In this document: piece by piece, positions 10,806-18,966 of the stretch
Layout: every line of letters begins with the position of its first letter
How positions within the stretch are numbered: position 1 is the stretch's first letter
Assembly (NCBI RefSeq): GCF_002077135.1
Contig: NZ_LDOS01000002.1
Span: 1,513,865-1,577,864, forward strand
Direction of reading: 5' to 3'
DNA length: 64,000 nt
From: Metallibacterium scheffleri
Lineage (GTDB): Bacteria > Pseudomonadota > Gammaproteobacteria > Xanthomonadales > Rhodanobacteraceae
Notes under the pieces: model-generated
Seen by the model: the letters and a program-made list of their open reading frames with translations, nothing else
Database searches by the model: none
What the model was told of the DNA's origin: nothing
Made by a program: the position numbers and the translations under genes

Positions 10806-12593
10806 TCAATACACGCGCTTTTTCGGCGGCACCACGTCCACGTCTTTGCTCATCGTGGCCATGTGCACCGGGCGATGGTCGAAACGCGACTTGCCGGCGT
10901 CATCCACCCACACCAGAGTGTGTTTCAGCCAATTGACATCATCGCGATCGGGAAAATCCTCGCGCGCATGCGCGCCGCGGCTTTCGGTGCGCTGCTCGGC
11001 CGAGTGCATGGTGGCCACCGCCTGACCGAGCAAATTGGCAAGCTCCAGCGTCTCCACCAGATCCGAATTCCACACCAGCGAGCGGTCGCTGACGCCGATA
11101 TCGGCAAACTGGTCGCGCACGCGGCTGATGTTGGCGCAGCCTTCCTTGAGCGTCTCGCCCGTGCGGAACACCGCCGCGTCACGTTGCATGGTGCGCTGCA
11201 TGTCGCCGCGCAGCCTGGCCGTGGGCGTGCCGCCCTTGGCGTGGCGCAGGCCATCGAAACGCGCCAGCGCGGCATCCAGCACGCTGGCCGGCAAATCGGG
11301 ATGTGGCGTATGCGGTTTGACCTCTTCGGCGCAACGATTGGCAGCGGCGCGGCCGAACACGACCAGATCCAGCAGCGAGTTCGAGCCTAGGCGGTTGGCG
11401 CCATGCACCGACACGCAGGCCGCCTCGCCGATGGCGAACAGACCCGGCACCACGGCGTCGTTGTCCTCACCCTTGCGCTGCACGACTTCGCCGTGGAAGT
11501 TGGTGGGGATGCCGCCCATGTTGTAGTGCACCGTCGGCAGTACCGGAATCGGCTGCTTGGTCACATCGACACCGGAGAAAATGCGCGCGGTTTCGGCAAT
11601 GCCCGGCAGGCGCTCGTGGATCACGTCCTGGCCCAGGTGCATCAGGTTGAGCAACATGTGATCGTGCTCATCGCCGACGCCGCGGCCCTCGCGGATTTCC
11701 ACGGTCATGGCACGGCTGACCACGTCACGCGAGGCCAGATCCTTGGCGCCTGGCGCGTAGCGCTCCATGAAGCGCTCGCCCTTGCTGTTGGTCAGATAGC
11801 CGCCCTCGCCGCGCACGCCCTCGGTGATCAGGCAGCCCGCGCCATAGATCCCGGTGGGATGGAATTGCACGAACTCCATGTCCTGCAGCGCGAGGCCCGC
11901 GCGCAGCACCATGCCACCACCATCGCCGGTGCAAGTGTGGGCCGAGGTGCAGGAAAAATAGGCGCGACCATAGCCGCCGGTGGCCAGCACCACGGCATGG
12001 CCACGGAACAGATGCAGCGTGCCTTCGTTCAGATCCCAGGCCAGCACGCCGCGGCATACACCTGCGCTGTCGAATACCAGATCCAGCGCGAAATACTCGA
12101 CGAAAAACTGCGCCTGATGGCTCAGCGCCTGCTGGTACAGCGTATGCAGCATGGCATGTCCGGTGCGGTCGGCGGCGGCGCAGGTGCGTTGCGCGGTGCC
12201 CTTGCCGTAATGCGTGGTCATGCCGCCGAACGGGCGCTGGTAGATCTTGCCGTCCTCGGTGCGCGAGAACGGAACACCGTAATGTTCCAGCTCGATCACC
12301 GCGGGAATGGCCTCGCGGCACATGTATTCCACCGCGTCCTGATCGGCCAGCCAGTCCGAACCCTTGATGGTGTCGTAGAAATGAAAGCGCCAGTCATCCT
12401 CGCCCATGTTGCCCAGCGCCGAAGCGATACCGCCCTGCGCCGCCACGGTATGCGAGCGCGTGGGAAACACCTTGCTGATGCAGGCCGTGTTCAAACCCTT
12501 GGCGGCCATGCCAAACGTGGCGCGCAGACCCGATCCACCCGCGCCCACCACGATGACATCGAACTTGTGTTGCTGGATCTTGTAGCTTTCCAT
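10806..12593 (-). CDS. sdhA: Succinate dehydrogenase flavoprotein subunit
   Basis: The 595-residue catalytic subunit oxidises succinate to fumarate at the inner face of the membrane. It has a dinucleotide-binding [11 protein letters not shown] at about residue 14, the FAD-linking His in [10 protein letters not shown] near 50, and the active-site segments [21 protein letters not shown] and MGGIPTN. I chose the ATG at 12593 ([11 protein letters not shown]), 4 nt after the sdhD stop; upstream residues in this frame belong to sdhD. FAD attachment should involve the SdhE encoded three genes later. Confidence 0.97.
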   Translation of the reverse strand: MESYKIQQHKFDVIVVGAGGSGLRATFGMAAKGLNTACISKVFPTRSHTVAAQGGIASALGNMGEDDWRFHFYDTIKGSDWLADQDAVEYMCREAIPAVIELEHYGVPFSRTEDGKIYQRPFGGMTTHYGKGTAQRTCAAADRTGHAMLHTLYQQALSHQAQFFVEYFALDLVFDSAGVCRGVLAWDLNEGTLHLFRGHAVVLATGGYGRAYFSCTSAHTCTGDGGGMVLRAGLALQDMEFVQFHPTGIYGAGCLITEGVRGEGGYLTNSKGERFMERYAPGAKDLASRDVVSRAMTVEIREGRGVGDEHDHMLLNLMHLGQDVIHERLPGIAETARIFSGVDVTKQPIPVLPTVHYNMGGIPTNFHGEVVQRKGEDNDAVVPGLFAIGEAACVSVHGANRLGSNSLLDLVVFGRAAANRCAEEVKPHTPHPDLPASVLDAALARFDGLRHAKGGTPTARLRGDMQRTMQRDAAVFRTGETLKEGCANISRVRDQFADIGVSDRSLVWNSDLVETLELANLLGQAVATMHSAEQRTESRGAHAREDFPDRDDVNWLKHTLVWVDDAGKSRFDHRPVHMATMSKDVDVVPPKKRVY

Positions 12594-12597
12594 GGTC

Positions 12598-12981
12598 TCA
12601 ACGTCCCAAAGCAATGCGCAGCACGGCGAGCGCCGCCAGCACCGCGGCCAGTACGGCGTAGAAGCGCACCGCGATCTGCAGCACGACCCCAAGCCAGCGC
12701 GAGTGCACGTAATCCTCGATCACCACCTGCAGCCCCAGCTGCATGTGCCAGAACAACGCGGTAATGAACACCAGCATCAGCACGGCATTGAGTGGATCGG
12801 CCAGCGTCGTGCGCGCTGACGCGTAATCGCCATGCAACAGCATCAGCACCAGCGCCATGAACCACAGCCCAAGGAAAACCAGCGCCACCGCGGTGATGCG
12901 CTGCCGCCACCAGTGGTTCACGCCCTCCTTGGCCGAACCCAGTCCGAGCGCGCGCTGCAGCGGATTGCGCAAGTCGTTCAT
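12598..12981 (-). CDS. sdhD: Succinate dehydrogenase membrane anchor SdhD
   Basis: A 127-residue protein with three membrane helices (about 28-50, 60-82 and 98-122). The central helix carries [15 protein letters not shown], the region that contains haem b and quinone-site residues in this family. The ATG at 12981 overlaps the sdhC stop by 4 nt (ATGA), so translation is coupled. Small hydrophobic anchors diverge quickly in sequence, and the position between sdhC and sdhA is as important as the motif for the call. Confidence 0.9.
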   Translation of the reverse strand: MNDLRNPLQRALGLGSAKEGVNHWWRQRITAVALVFLGLWFMALVLMLLHGDYASARTTLADPLNAVLMLVFITALFWHMQLGLQVVIEDYVHSRWLGVVLQIAVRFYAVLAAVLAALAVLRIALGR

Positions 12982-13373
12982 CGCGCACCCCCGGCCAGCA
13001 CGATCCACGCCCAGACCAGAATCGTCAGCAGCAGCGACAGCACCACCACAACCCAGCCATTGCGCACGAACGTCGGCTTGGCGAAGCCGAAGCCGGCGTC
13101 CTGCAGCAGATGCCTCACGCCGTTGCACAAGTGATAGGCAAAAGCCCAGGTCCAGCCAATCAGCAGTACCAACAGCGGGGGCGTCGCCAGAAATGATCGA
13201 TAGACCGCGAAAGCCGCGCTCCCGTCCGCCAGCGTCAACAACCCGCCCAGCAGCAGCAGCGTACCTACGGCCAGTGCGATGCCGGTCGCGCGGTGCAGGA
13301 TCGAGGAGACCATCTGCACCTGCCAGCGATAAATGCCGAGGTGCGGGGAAAGCGGGCGTCGCGTGTGATCCAT
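12978..13373 (-). CDS. sdhC: Succinate dehydrogenase cytochrome b556 subunit SdhC
   Basis: A 131-residue membrane protein with the family signature RPLSPHLGIYRW near the N-terminus, SSILHRATGIAL at the start of helix 1 and the haem-ligand helix HLCNGVRHLLQD near residue 82. Three transmembrane helices are evident. It anchors SdhAB and binds haem and ubiquinone together with SdhD. The gene begins 48 nt after the stop of a small SDHAF4-like gene, which suggests one transcript. Confidence 0.95.
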   Translation of the reverse strand: MDHTRRPLSPHLGIYRWQVQMVSSILHRATGIALAVGTLLLLGGLLTLADGSAAFAVYRSFLATPPLLVLLIGWTWAFAYHLCNGVRHLLQDAGFGFAKPTFVRNGWVVVVLSLLLTILVWAWIVLAGGAR

Positions 13374-13421
13374 GGCGGGTTCCTGGCGAGGGATCGGAGT
13401 CGGTGCTGACTGAGGAACGAT

Positions 13422-13595
13422 TCAAAAATCGATGCAACGGCCGTTCTTTTCCCAATCGCCGTAGCGCGTGGGATCAAGCGGCGCGTGCGACGCCGGAGGG
13501 GCGGACGATGGAACCTGCGGCGGCGAAAGCGATGGCGTGCCGTGGTGATCGGGCTTTGGCGCGGTTGCAGGACGTGGCAGGTATGGGTCAGACAT
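13422..13595 (-). CDS. SDHAF4-like assembly factor (DUF1674)
   Basis: Only 57 residues long: a Pro-rich, apparently disordered N-terminus (about 1-38) followed by the conserved C-terminal motif DPTRYGDWEKNGRCIDF. That ending is the hallmark of DUF1674, the family of eukaryotic SDHAF4/Sdh8, which binds the flavinated succinate dehydrogenase flavoprotein and protects it before assembly. The ATG at 13595 touches the first possible ATG of the divergent ygfZ frame (CATATG). Its location immediately upstream of sdhC, with sdhE at the other end of the sdh genes, supports the role. Confidence 0.85.
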   Translation of the reverse strand: MSDPYLPRPATAPKPDHHGTPSLSPPQVPSSAPPASHAPLDPTRYGDWEKNGRCIDF

Positions 13596-13670
13596 ATGCT
13601 TCACTCGCAAGGATATAACCTTACTCCACCATGGCTCAAGCTCAGGCGCGGATTTACGCGCCAACCGCGC

Positions 13671-14492
13671 ATGCAGAACGTGTTGTCCGAAGCACCTCAC
13701 GAAGCAGCGGTTGTGCATTTGCACGGCGCCGATGCCGAGCGTTTCGCGCACGCGCAATTCGCCTCGGACGTGCGTGCGTTGCCACTGCAGCGCTGGCAGT
13801 GGAGCGCATGGCTGGATGTGCAGGGCCGCGTGCGCGTCCTGCTGCAACTGGCACGCATCGCGGACACGCGCTTCCTTGCGCTGCTGCGCGGCGGTGACGC
13901 ACACACACTGGCCGCCGCACTCGGCCGTTTCCTGCTGCGCGACAAGCTGCAACTGACGGCACAGAAGATGCGCTTGTTGCCTGGCGCGGTGCTCGCCATG
14001 AACCAGGTCCAGTTGCAGGACCACGCGATTGCCCTCGGCATGGACACGCACAGCTGGATGCTCAGCGATGCGCAGGCCGACCCCGCGCAGCCATCCAACG
14101 TCATCGAGGATGCGTCGCGCGCAACGGCCTGGCTGCACGAGCTGCGCGCCGGTTGGCCGTGGCTGCCCGATGCCGCGCTGGATGCGCTGTTGCCGCCGGC
14201 GCTGGGACTGGAACATCTGGGCGCCGTGCGCTTCGACAAGGGCTGCTACCCCGGGCAGGAAATCGCCGCGCGCCTGCATTTCCGCGGCGGCAACAAACGC
14301 GAACTGGTACGCCTGCGCGGCGCCGCGCAAATCATCGAAGACCTGCTGCGTAACACGCCCGCGGCGTTGCAGGTTTTGCTCATGCACCGCGATGGCAGCA
14401 ACGACAGCGTCGAAATGCTCGGTGTCTTGAACACCGCCAGCGCGGCCGCAAGCGCCTGGACAGCATTGATCGTCGCGCGCTATCCGGCTTGA
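13671..14492 (+). CDS. ygfZ: Folate-binding Fe-S maintenance protein YgfZ
   Basis: YgfZ is a tetrahydrofolate-binding protein needed for the activity of some Fe-S enzymes. The 273-residue product carries the family signature KGCYPGQEIAARLHFRG near residue 190, including its essential Cys, and an N-terminal GCV_T-like fold (VVHLHGADAERFAHAQF). I place the start at the ATG at 13671 because family members have about 15-20 residues before the LxGxDA segment; an upstream ATG at 13596 would add 25 unmatched residues. It diverges from the sdh transcript, and the 75 bp between them should contain both promoters. A functional link to Fe-S-rich SdhB is plausible. Confidence 0.9.
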   Translation: MQNVLSEAPHEAAVVHLHGADAERFAHAQFASDVRALPLQRWQWSAWLDVQGRVRVLLQLARIADTRFLALLRGGDAHTLAAALGRFLLRDKLQLTAQKMRLLPGAVLAMNQVQLQDHAIALGMDTHSWMLSDAQADPAQPSNVIEDASRATAWLHELRAGWPWLPDAALDALLPPALGLEHLGAVRFDKGCYPGQEIAARLHFRGGNKRELVRLRGAAQIIEDLLRNTPAALQVLLMHRDGSNDSVEMLGVLNTASAAASAWTALIVARYPA

Positions 14493-14893
14493 CGCACGCC
14501 GCGCGCACAAGCACGGCATGCGCGTCTGGCACATTCCTCGAAACTGAACGAGATCACCCGGGCACTTGCGCAAGTCCTGCGCGATGCGTACCGTGCGCCG
14601 GCCTTTCCGGGACAGCGGCATCATCGCCGCGGTCCTGCGCGCGGCGATCCGGAAGCTCCGCATCGCAGCGTGCATGGCCTGCACAAGGCCACCGACAAGC
14701 CGCCTGCGTCATGCAGGCAGTCAGGCGCGGCGCCCAAGGCGCCCCTGACACTCGGCCGCACCCGCCGGTGCTGGCCTGTACCCCATGTGCGACACCGCGA
14801 CTGAACGCGGTGTCGTTGCCGGAAGCCCAGGACGAGCGGGCTTTCTCCCCATGCGTGCGCCGCAATCACGGGCGCCCACCAAGGAGTCGTGCG
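14493..14893. other. Gene-free gap between ygfZ and the SleB-like gene
   Basis: No reading frame here has family resemblance or a convincing ribosome site, apart from the AAGGAG at 14881-14886 that belongs to the next gene. The one striking structure is a perfect hairpin, listed separately. Most of the gap is GC-rich sequence with no recognisable RNA fold or repeat. Confidence 0.5.
14790..14815. other. Perfect 10-bp inverted repeat in an otherwise empty gap
   Basis: CGACACCGCG is followed by a 6-nt spacer (ACTGAA) and the exact complement CGCGGTGTCG. It lies about 80 nt upstream of the SleB-like start codon. There is no T-tract on either side, so it is not a typical intrinsic terminator. It could be an RNA hairpin in the leader of the downstream gene or a protein-binding site. 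Confidence 0.5.
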
Positions 14894-15340
14894 ATGAAAC
14901 TCGCCTGGTTGTTGTGGATGGCATCCTGGATGGCGCCCGTTGCGCCGCATCTGGCCAGCCAGACTTGTCTGGCGACCACGGTCTATCTGGAAGCCCGTGG
15001 CGAACCGCAAATCGGGCAGGCCGCGGTAGCTGAGGTTGCGCTACGCCGTCGCGAGATGGGCCTGTGGGGCAAGCACGTGTGCGAAGTCGTCACCGCGCCA
15101 AAACAATTCGCACCAAGCCTGGTGCCGCCGGGCACGCAGCTGGACAATCTGCAGTCGTGGCAACTGGCCTGGACCATCGCCGGCCGAGCGCTGCACGAAT
15201 GGTCGCTGCCACGCGACCGCCGCCGCTACGTCGTGCCGCACGCGATGAGCTTCTATGCCGCCGACATTCCCGCGCCGTCGTGGGCCACAGGCTCACCGCT
15301 GGCGGTGATCGGCGATCACCGCTTCTACGCGGTGAACTGA
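14894..15340 (+). CDS. SleB-like cell-wall hydrolase, secreted
   Basis: The 148-residue protein starts at 14894 after a strong AAGGAG (14881-14886). A hydrophobic N-terminus (MKLAWLLWMASWMAPVAP) acts as a signal peptide. The body matches the Hydrolase_2/SleB domain: VYLEARGEPQIGQAAVAEVALRR carries the conserved catalytic-type Glu, followed later by FYAADIPAPSW and DHRFY. Members hydrolyse peptidoglycan, best known in spore-cortex lysis but widespread in non-sporeformers, where they act on the periplasmic wall. The domain is short and stands alone, with no LysM or SPOR domain. Confidence 0.8.
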   Translation: MKLAWLLWMASWMAPVAPHLASQTCLATTVYLEARGEPQIGQAAVAEVALRRREMGLWGKHVCEVVTAPKQFAPSLVPPGTQLDNLQSWQLAWTIAGRALHEWSLPRDRRRYVVPHAMSFYAADIPAPSWATGSPLAVIGDHRFYAVN

Positions 15341-15434
15341 GCCGCTTGGAGAAACGCCGCGCCCGGCGCAGCGTTGCCACGGAAGCGTTGCCACATGAGC
15401 GGATCACACAGTACGTGACACGCCTGCATGTGGT

Positions 15435-15917
15435 TCAGTGCTCGCCACGCCAGCGCGGATACACGCGCCCGTCGCGAATGACCACCGCATCGCCTGGGCG
15501 CACATCCGGGTATTGATGCTGGATCAGACTCACGTCGCGGCCGTCGCTCATGCGCATCCAGATGCGCCACGCTGGCACCTGATTGCCGTTCTGCCCGGCC
15601 ACCGCGTTGCCCACCGCGCCGCCCGCTACGGCACCGACGATCGTCGTCGCAGCACGCCCCCCGCCATGCCCCAACTGGTTGCCCAGCGCGCCGCCGATGA
15701 CTGCGCCCAGTACGGTGCCCAGCGTGCTGTCATTCTTTTCGACGTAGACCTCTTCGACATGCTGAACCACGCCGCAATCCGCGCACACCTGCCCGCGCGC
15801 GTAACCTTGCTGCGGACCATACCCATTGCGGTAAGGCTGCTGGGCGCAGCCAGCCAGACCCACCCCCAATGCGGCGACCAGCAACAGACTTCCCATCGTT
15901 TGCATACGCACACGCAT
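15435..15917 (-). CDS. Glycine-zipper 2TM lipoprotein
   Basis: A 160-residue lipoprotein starting at 15917 after AAGGAG. A signal peptide ends in the lipobox GLAGC (Cys24). After a short linker with the pair CADCG comes the glycine-zipper segment (about 68-110: GAVIGGALGNQLG, GAVAGGAVGNAVAG) and then a C-terminal beta-rich domain (RIWMRMSDGRDV, GDAVVIRDGRVYP). This is the Rickettsia 17-kDa/SlyB-type layout, usually outer-membrane-associated envelope proteins. A clear paralogue lies at 29995-30456, sharing the CxxCG, zipper and C-terminal domain order but lacking the lipobox. Confidence 0.82.
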   Translation of the reverse strand: MRVRMQTMGSLLLVAALGVGLAGCAQQPYRNGYGPQQGYARGQVCADCGVVQHVEEVYVEKNDSTLGTVLGAVIGGALGNQLGHGGGRAATTIVGAVAGGAVGNAVAGQNGNQVPAWRIWMRMSDGRDVSLIQHQYPDVRPGDAVVIRDGRVYPRWRGEH

Positions 15918-16113
15918 GATCGACTCCTTGAACCAGGCCCGGGTATCACAGCATGCGCGCGCCATGCGCGCCTGCCGTTCCCGCAGCGGATTGCAGCAAT
16001 GCCAGACTGAACCCGAGCTTAGAGGATGACCCGCTGGCACGTGACGGTCGCTGTCACGTCGATCCACTGCGTTGCGGCAAGTAGGGTGCCGCAAAGTGCC
16101 TTATCGTTACTGC

Positions 16114-16896
16114 ATGCAGCAGCTGATCGACAGCCACAGCCATCTGGACGCCCATGCATTCGATGCTGATCGCGCGCAGGTGCTGGCGCGCGCAGACGCC
16201 GCTGGCGTGATCGCGCAGATCGTGCCCGCAACCACCGCAGCAAGCTGGCCGGCGCTCGGCTCACTCTGCGCCAGCCAGGCATCGTTGCACGCAGCCTATG
16301 GCTTGCATCCCATGTTTCTCGGCGCGCACGAGCAACGCCATCTGCAAGCGCTCGAGACACTGCTTGATCACGCTACGCCTTGCGTGGCGATCGGAGAATG
16401 CGGACTGGACCATTTCATGCCGGATATCGATCGCGCGCGACAACAGTTCTTTTTCGATGCGCAACTCGCCATTGCCACGCAGCGACATCTGCCGGTGATC
16501 GTGCACGCACGCCGCGCGCTGGATGCCGTGATCGCCAGCTTGCGACGCCACCCCGGCCTACGCGGGGTGGTGCACAGTTTCTCCGGCAGCGCGCAGCAAG
16601 CGGCGCAATTGTGGGATCGCGGTTTCATGCTGGGAATCGGCGGCCCGGTGACTTATGCGCGTGCGCAACGCCTGCGCGGCATCGTCGCGCGCATGCCGCT
16701 GCAATACCTGTTGCTGGAAACCGACAGCCCCGATCAACCCGACAGCGCTTGGCGCGGACAACGCAATGAGCCAGCACGCCTGCCGCACATCCTCGATGAA
16801 ATCGCCGCGCTGCGCGGGCAGGCTCCCGATGAAGTTGCAGCCGCCACGCGTGACAATGCCTGCCGCCTGTTCGGCTTGTCCGGCGACCCACCTTGA
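16114..16896 (+). CDS. tatD: TatD-family metal-dependent hydrolase
   Basis: The 260-residue TIM-barrel hydrolase has the metal-binding HxH in DSHSHLD at residues 8-10, a catalytic Glu in IGECGLD, and further ligands in VIVHAR, VHSFSG and ETDSP. TatD-family enzymes are Mg2+-dependent nucleases acting on DNA ends and damaged bases. The GECGLDH..D pattern and size fit the YjjV/YcfH/TatD group but do not separate the paralogues. The ATG at 16114 starts exactly at the conserved strand; a TTG at 16072 would add only an unmatched 14-residue leader. Confidence 0.88.
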   Translation: MQQLIDSHSHLDAHAFDADRAQVLARADAAGVIAQIVPATTAASWPALGSLCASQASLHAAYGLHPMFLGAHEQRHLQALETLLDHATPCVAIGECGLDHFMPDIDRARQQFFFDAQLAIATQRHLPVIVHARRALDAVIASLRRHPGLRGVVHSFSGSAQQAAQLWDRGFMLGIGGPVTYARAQRLRGIVARMPLQYLLLETDSPDQPDSAWRGQRNEPARLPHILDEIAALRGQAPDEVAAATRDNACRLFGLSGDPP

Positions 16897-16937
16897 GCAT
16901 GGGCGCTTGACGATACGCCAATGCAACATCGAGAATT

Positions 16938-16953
16938 ATTTCACCAGTGAAAT
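16938..16953. promoter_or_regulatory. Palindromic operator candidate for the MarR regulator
   Basis: ATTTCAC-CA-GTGAAAT is a perfect 7-bp dyad 16 nt before the marR start codon. It sits in an unusually AT-rich patch for this genome. MarR-family repressors bind such 16-20-bp AT-rich palindromes and commonly repress their own operon. A further half-site in inverted orientation (GGTGAA, 16961-16966) follows immediately. Confidence 0.6.
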
Positions 16954-16969
16954 TTAGGCCGGTGAATCA

Positions 16970-17491
16970 ATGGCTTTGGTCGCTGAATTCTCCTTGATCC
17001 GCGCAGGTGTCGAGCGCGTCAGCGGGCGTGGCGTTGGTCTACCCGTCGATGACGTGATGCTGGCACGCAAAGTCAAGCATCTGGGCATGGCGATGACGGC
17101 GCGCCTGCAGCGCCTGCTGCAGCCTCATGGTCTGGTCGAAGCCGACTTCAGCGCATTGATGCAACTGTTCGGCAGCCCCGGCAAGAGCGCCTCGCCCGGC
17201 GAGCTGTGCAATCTGACCGCGCAGCACCCGACCAACATGACGCGCATCGCGGATGCACTGGTGCGCAAGCGACTGGCAACGCGCACGACCGACGCGGACG
17301 ACCGGCGCCGCGTGATCCTGCGCATCACCGCACGCGGCGAACGTCTGGCGCGCATCCTGTTGCCGCAATTGAGTGCCGAAGTCCATGGCGCGCTCGCCGC
17401 CATGAGTGCGAGCGACAAACGACAACTCGATCGTTTGCTGCAACGGCTGGCCACATCGCTCGACGCCCACAGCGGGAAATCCCGTCCATGA
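16970..17491 (+). CDS. MarR-family transcriptional repressor of the efflux operon
   Basis: The 173-residue protein contains a winged-helix DNA-binding domain (about 60-130: PGELCNLTAQHPTNMTRIADALVRKRL followed by the wing DADDRRRVILRITARG) flanked by dimerisation helices. Layout and neighbours match EmrR/MprA-like regulators, which release DNA on binding hydrophobic drugs and so induce EmrAB. It is the first gene of a four-gene operon. Its stop codon overlaps the start of the outer-membrane factor gene (ATGA at 17488). Confidence 0.88.
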   Translation: MALVAEFSLIRAGVERVSGRGVGLPVDDVMLARKVKHLGMAMTARLQRLLQPHGLVEADFSALMQLFGSPGKSASPGELCNLTAQHPTNMTRIADALVRKRLATRTTDADDRRRVILRITARGERLARILLPQLSAEVHGALAAMSASDKRQLDRLLQRLATSLDAHSGKSRP

Positions 17492-18966
17492 ACCGAATCC
17501 GCGCCGTCAGCCTGATCGCATTGCTCTCCTTGCTCACTGGCTGCGCCGGGCTACCGCCTGCGCTGCCACCACCGTCGGCATTGCGCGGCGATGCACCGCT
17601 GCGCGGCTTGCCGAGCACCACGCAAGCGGCATGGCCGACGGCTGACTGGTGGCGCGATTTCGACGATGCGCAACTCGACGCGCTGATGCAGCAAGCGCTG
17701 AGCAGTTCTCCCGGTCTTGCCGCGGCGCGTGCGCGCGTGCGTGCTGCCGTGGCGCTGGCCGGACTCGATGCCGCCGCGCAACGCCCACGCATCGGCGCCA
17801 GCGCCGACCTGACGCGCCAGCGCTTGAGCGAAAACGGGCTGATTCCACCGCGCTTTCTCGGTTTCACCTGGTACACACAAAGCGACCTCGGTGCGCAACT
17901 CGATTACAGCTTCGATTTCTGGGGCAAGCAACACGCACAACTCGCCAGCCGCATCGATGACGTGCGTGCCGCGCGCGCCGAGGCCCAGGCTGTGCGCCTG
18001 GGCTTGACCACGGCCATCGCAAGCGCCTACTTCGCCTGGCAAACCGATCAGGCGCAACTGCGCGACGCCAATGCGCTGGTGCGGCTGCAACGACAACTGC
18101 GCGAACTCAGCGCCGCGCGCGTCCGCCAGGGTCTTGATCCGGAGGATCTCGACGCCGGCGCGCGGCTGCGTTGGGCGCAGGCCAATACCCAGCGCGCAGA
18201 ACTTGCCGGCATCGCGCAGACGCAGCGCGCCGTGCTCGCGGCACTGGTCGGTGTGGCGCCGGCGCAATTGCCACCGCTGCAGCCGCGCCCGTTGCCGGCG
18301 GTCAGCGCGGCATTGCCGGACGATGCGCGCCTGCAATTACTGGCGCGGCGCCCCGACCTGGTCGCGCTGCGCTGGCAGGTCGAGGCCATGGGCGAACAGG
18401 TTCGTGCCGCACGCGCCAGCTTCCTGCCCAATCTCAGTCTCGGCGCCATGGCCGGATTTTCCAGCATCGATACCAGCAAGGCACTGGCCCTGGGCAGCCG
18501 CGTGTTCGATGTCGGCCCCGCACTGAGCCTGCCGCTGTTCGATGGCGGTGCACTCAAGGCGCGCTACGGCTACAGCGTGGCACAACTCGATGGCGCCACC
18601 GCGCGCTACAACCAGGCGGTGCTCGATGCCGCGCGCGAAGTCGGCACGGCGGTGCTGGACTTGCAGCGTCTTGATGCGCAGCGCGCCAGCCAGCAGCAGG
18701 CGCTTACGGCCAGCGTCGAGTTGTCGCGCCAGGCCGCCGCACGCCTGCGTCAAGGCCTCACCGATGCCGCGCCCGCCATCGCCAGCGAGACCTCGCTGAT
18801 CACCCTGCGCGCCACGCTAACTGCACTGCACGGCCAGCAGCTTGCCGCCGAGGTCGCGTTGATCCAGGCGCTGGGCGGCGGCTACATGGACGGCGCCGCT
18901 ACCGCGACCCCTGCCGCCGCAGCCACCACACCCGCACCCGCCCACGCACCGGACACCACGCCATGA
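17488..18966 (+). CDS. NodT-family outer-membrane efflux lipoprotein
   Basis: A 492-residue TolC-like outer-membrane factor with a lipoprotein signal ending in LLTGC (Cys19). It contains two OEP repeats in which long alpha-helical hairpins alternate with beta strands (QSDLGAQLDYSFDFWGK in the first, VGPALSLPLFDGGALKARY in the second). It would provide the outer-membrane exit channel for the EmrA-EmrB pair encoded immediately downstream. The start overlaps the marR stop by 4 nt and its own stop overlaps emrA by 4 nt, so the whole tripartite pump is translationally coupled. The C-terminal 30 residues are a low-complexity Ala/Pro/Thr tail. Confidence 0.9.
   Translation: MNRIRAVSLIALLSLLTGCAGLPPALPPPSALRGDAPLRGLPSTTQAAWPTADWWRDFDDAQLDALMQQALSSSPGLAAARARVRAAVALAGLDAAAQRPRIGASADLTRQRLSENGLIPPRFLGFTWYTQSDLGAQLDYSFDFWGKQHAQLASRIDDVRAARAEAQAVRLGLTTAIASAYFAWQTDQAQLRDANALVRLQRQLRELSAARVRQGLDPEDLDAGARLRWAQANTQRAELAGIAQTQRAVLAALVGVAPAQLPPLQPRPLPAVSAALPDDARLQLLARRPDLVALRWQVEAMGEQVRAARASFLPNLSLGAMAGFSSIDTSKALALGSRVFDVGPALSLPLFDGGALKARYGYSVAQLDGATARYNQAVLDAAREVGTAVLDLQRLDAQRASQQQALTASVELSRQAAARLRQGLTDAAPAIASETSLITLRATLTALHGQQLAAEVALIQALGGGYMDGAATATPAAAATTPAPAHAPDTTP

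Noticed and set aside
11403-12764. A 453-codon plus-strand frame opposite sdhA
   Set aside because: Composition is typical of an antisense shadow (His/Gln/Arg-rich), and sdhA on the other strand is unambiguous.
13422-14684. A long 420-codon minus-strand frame running through ygfZ
   Set aside because: Only its last 57 codons (the DUF1674 protein) are real. The rest is antisense to ygfZ, which has the KGCYPGQE signature.
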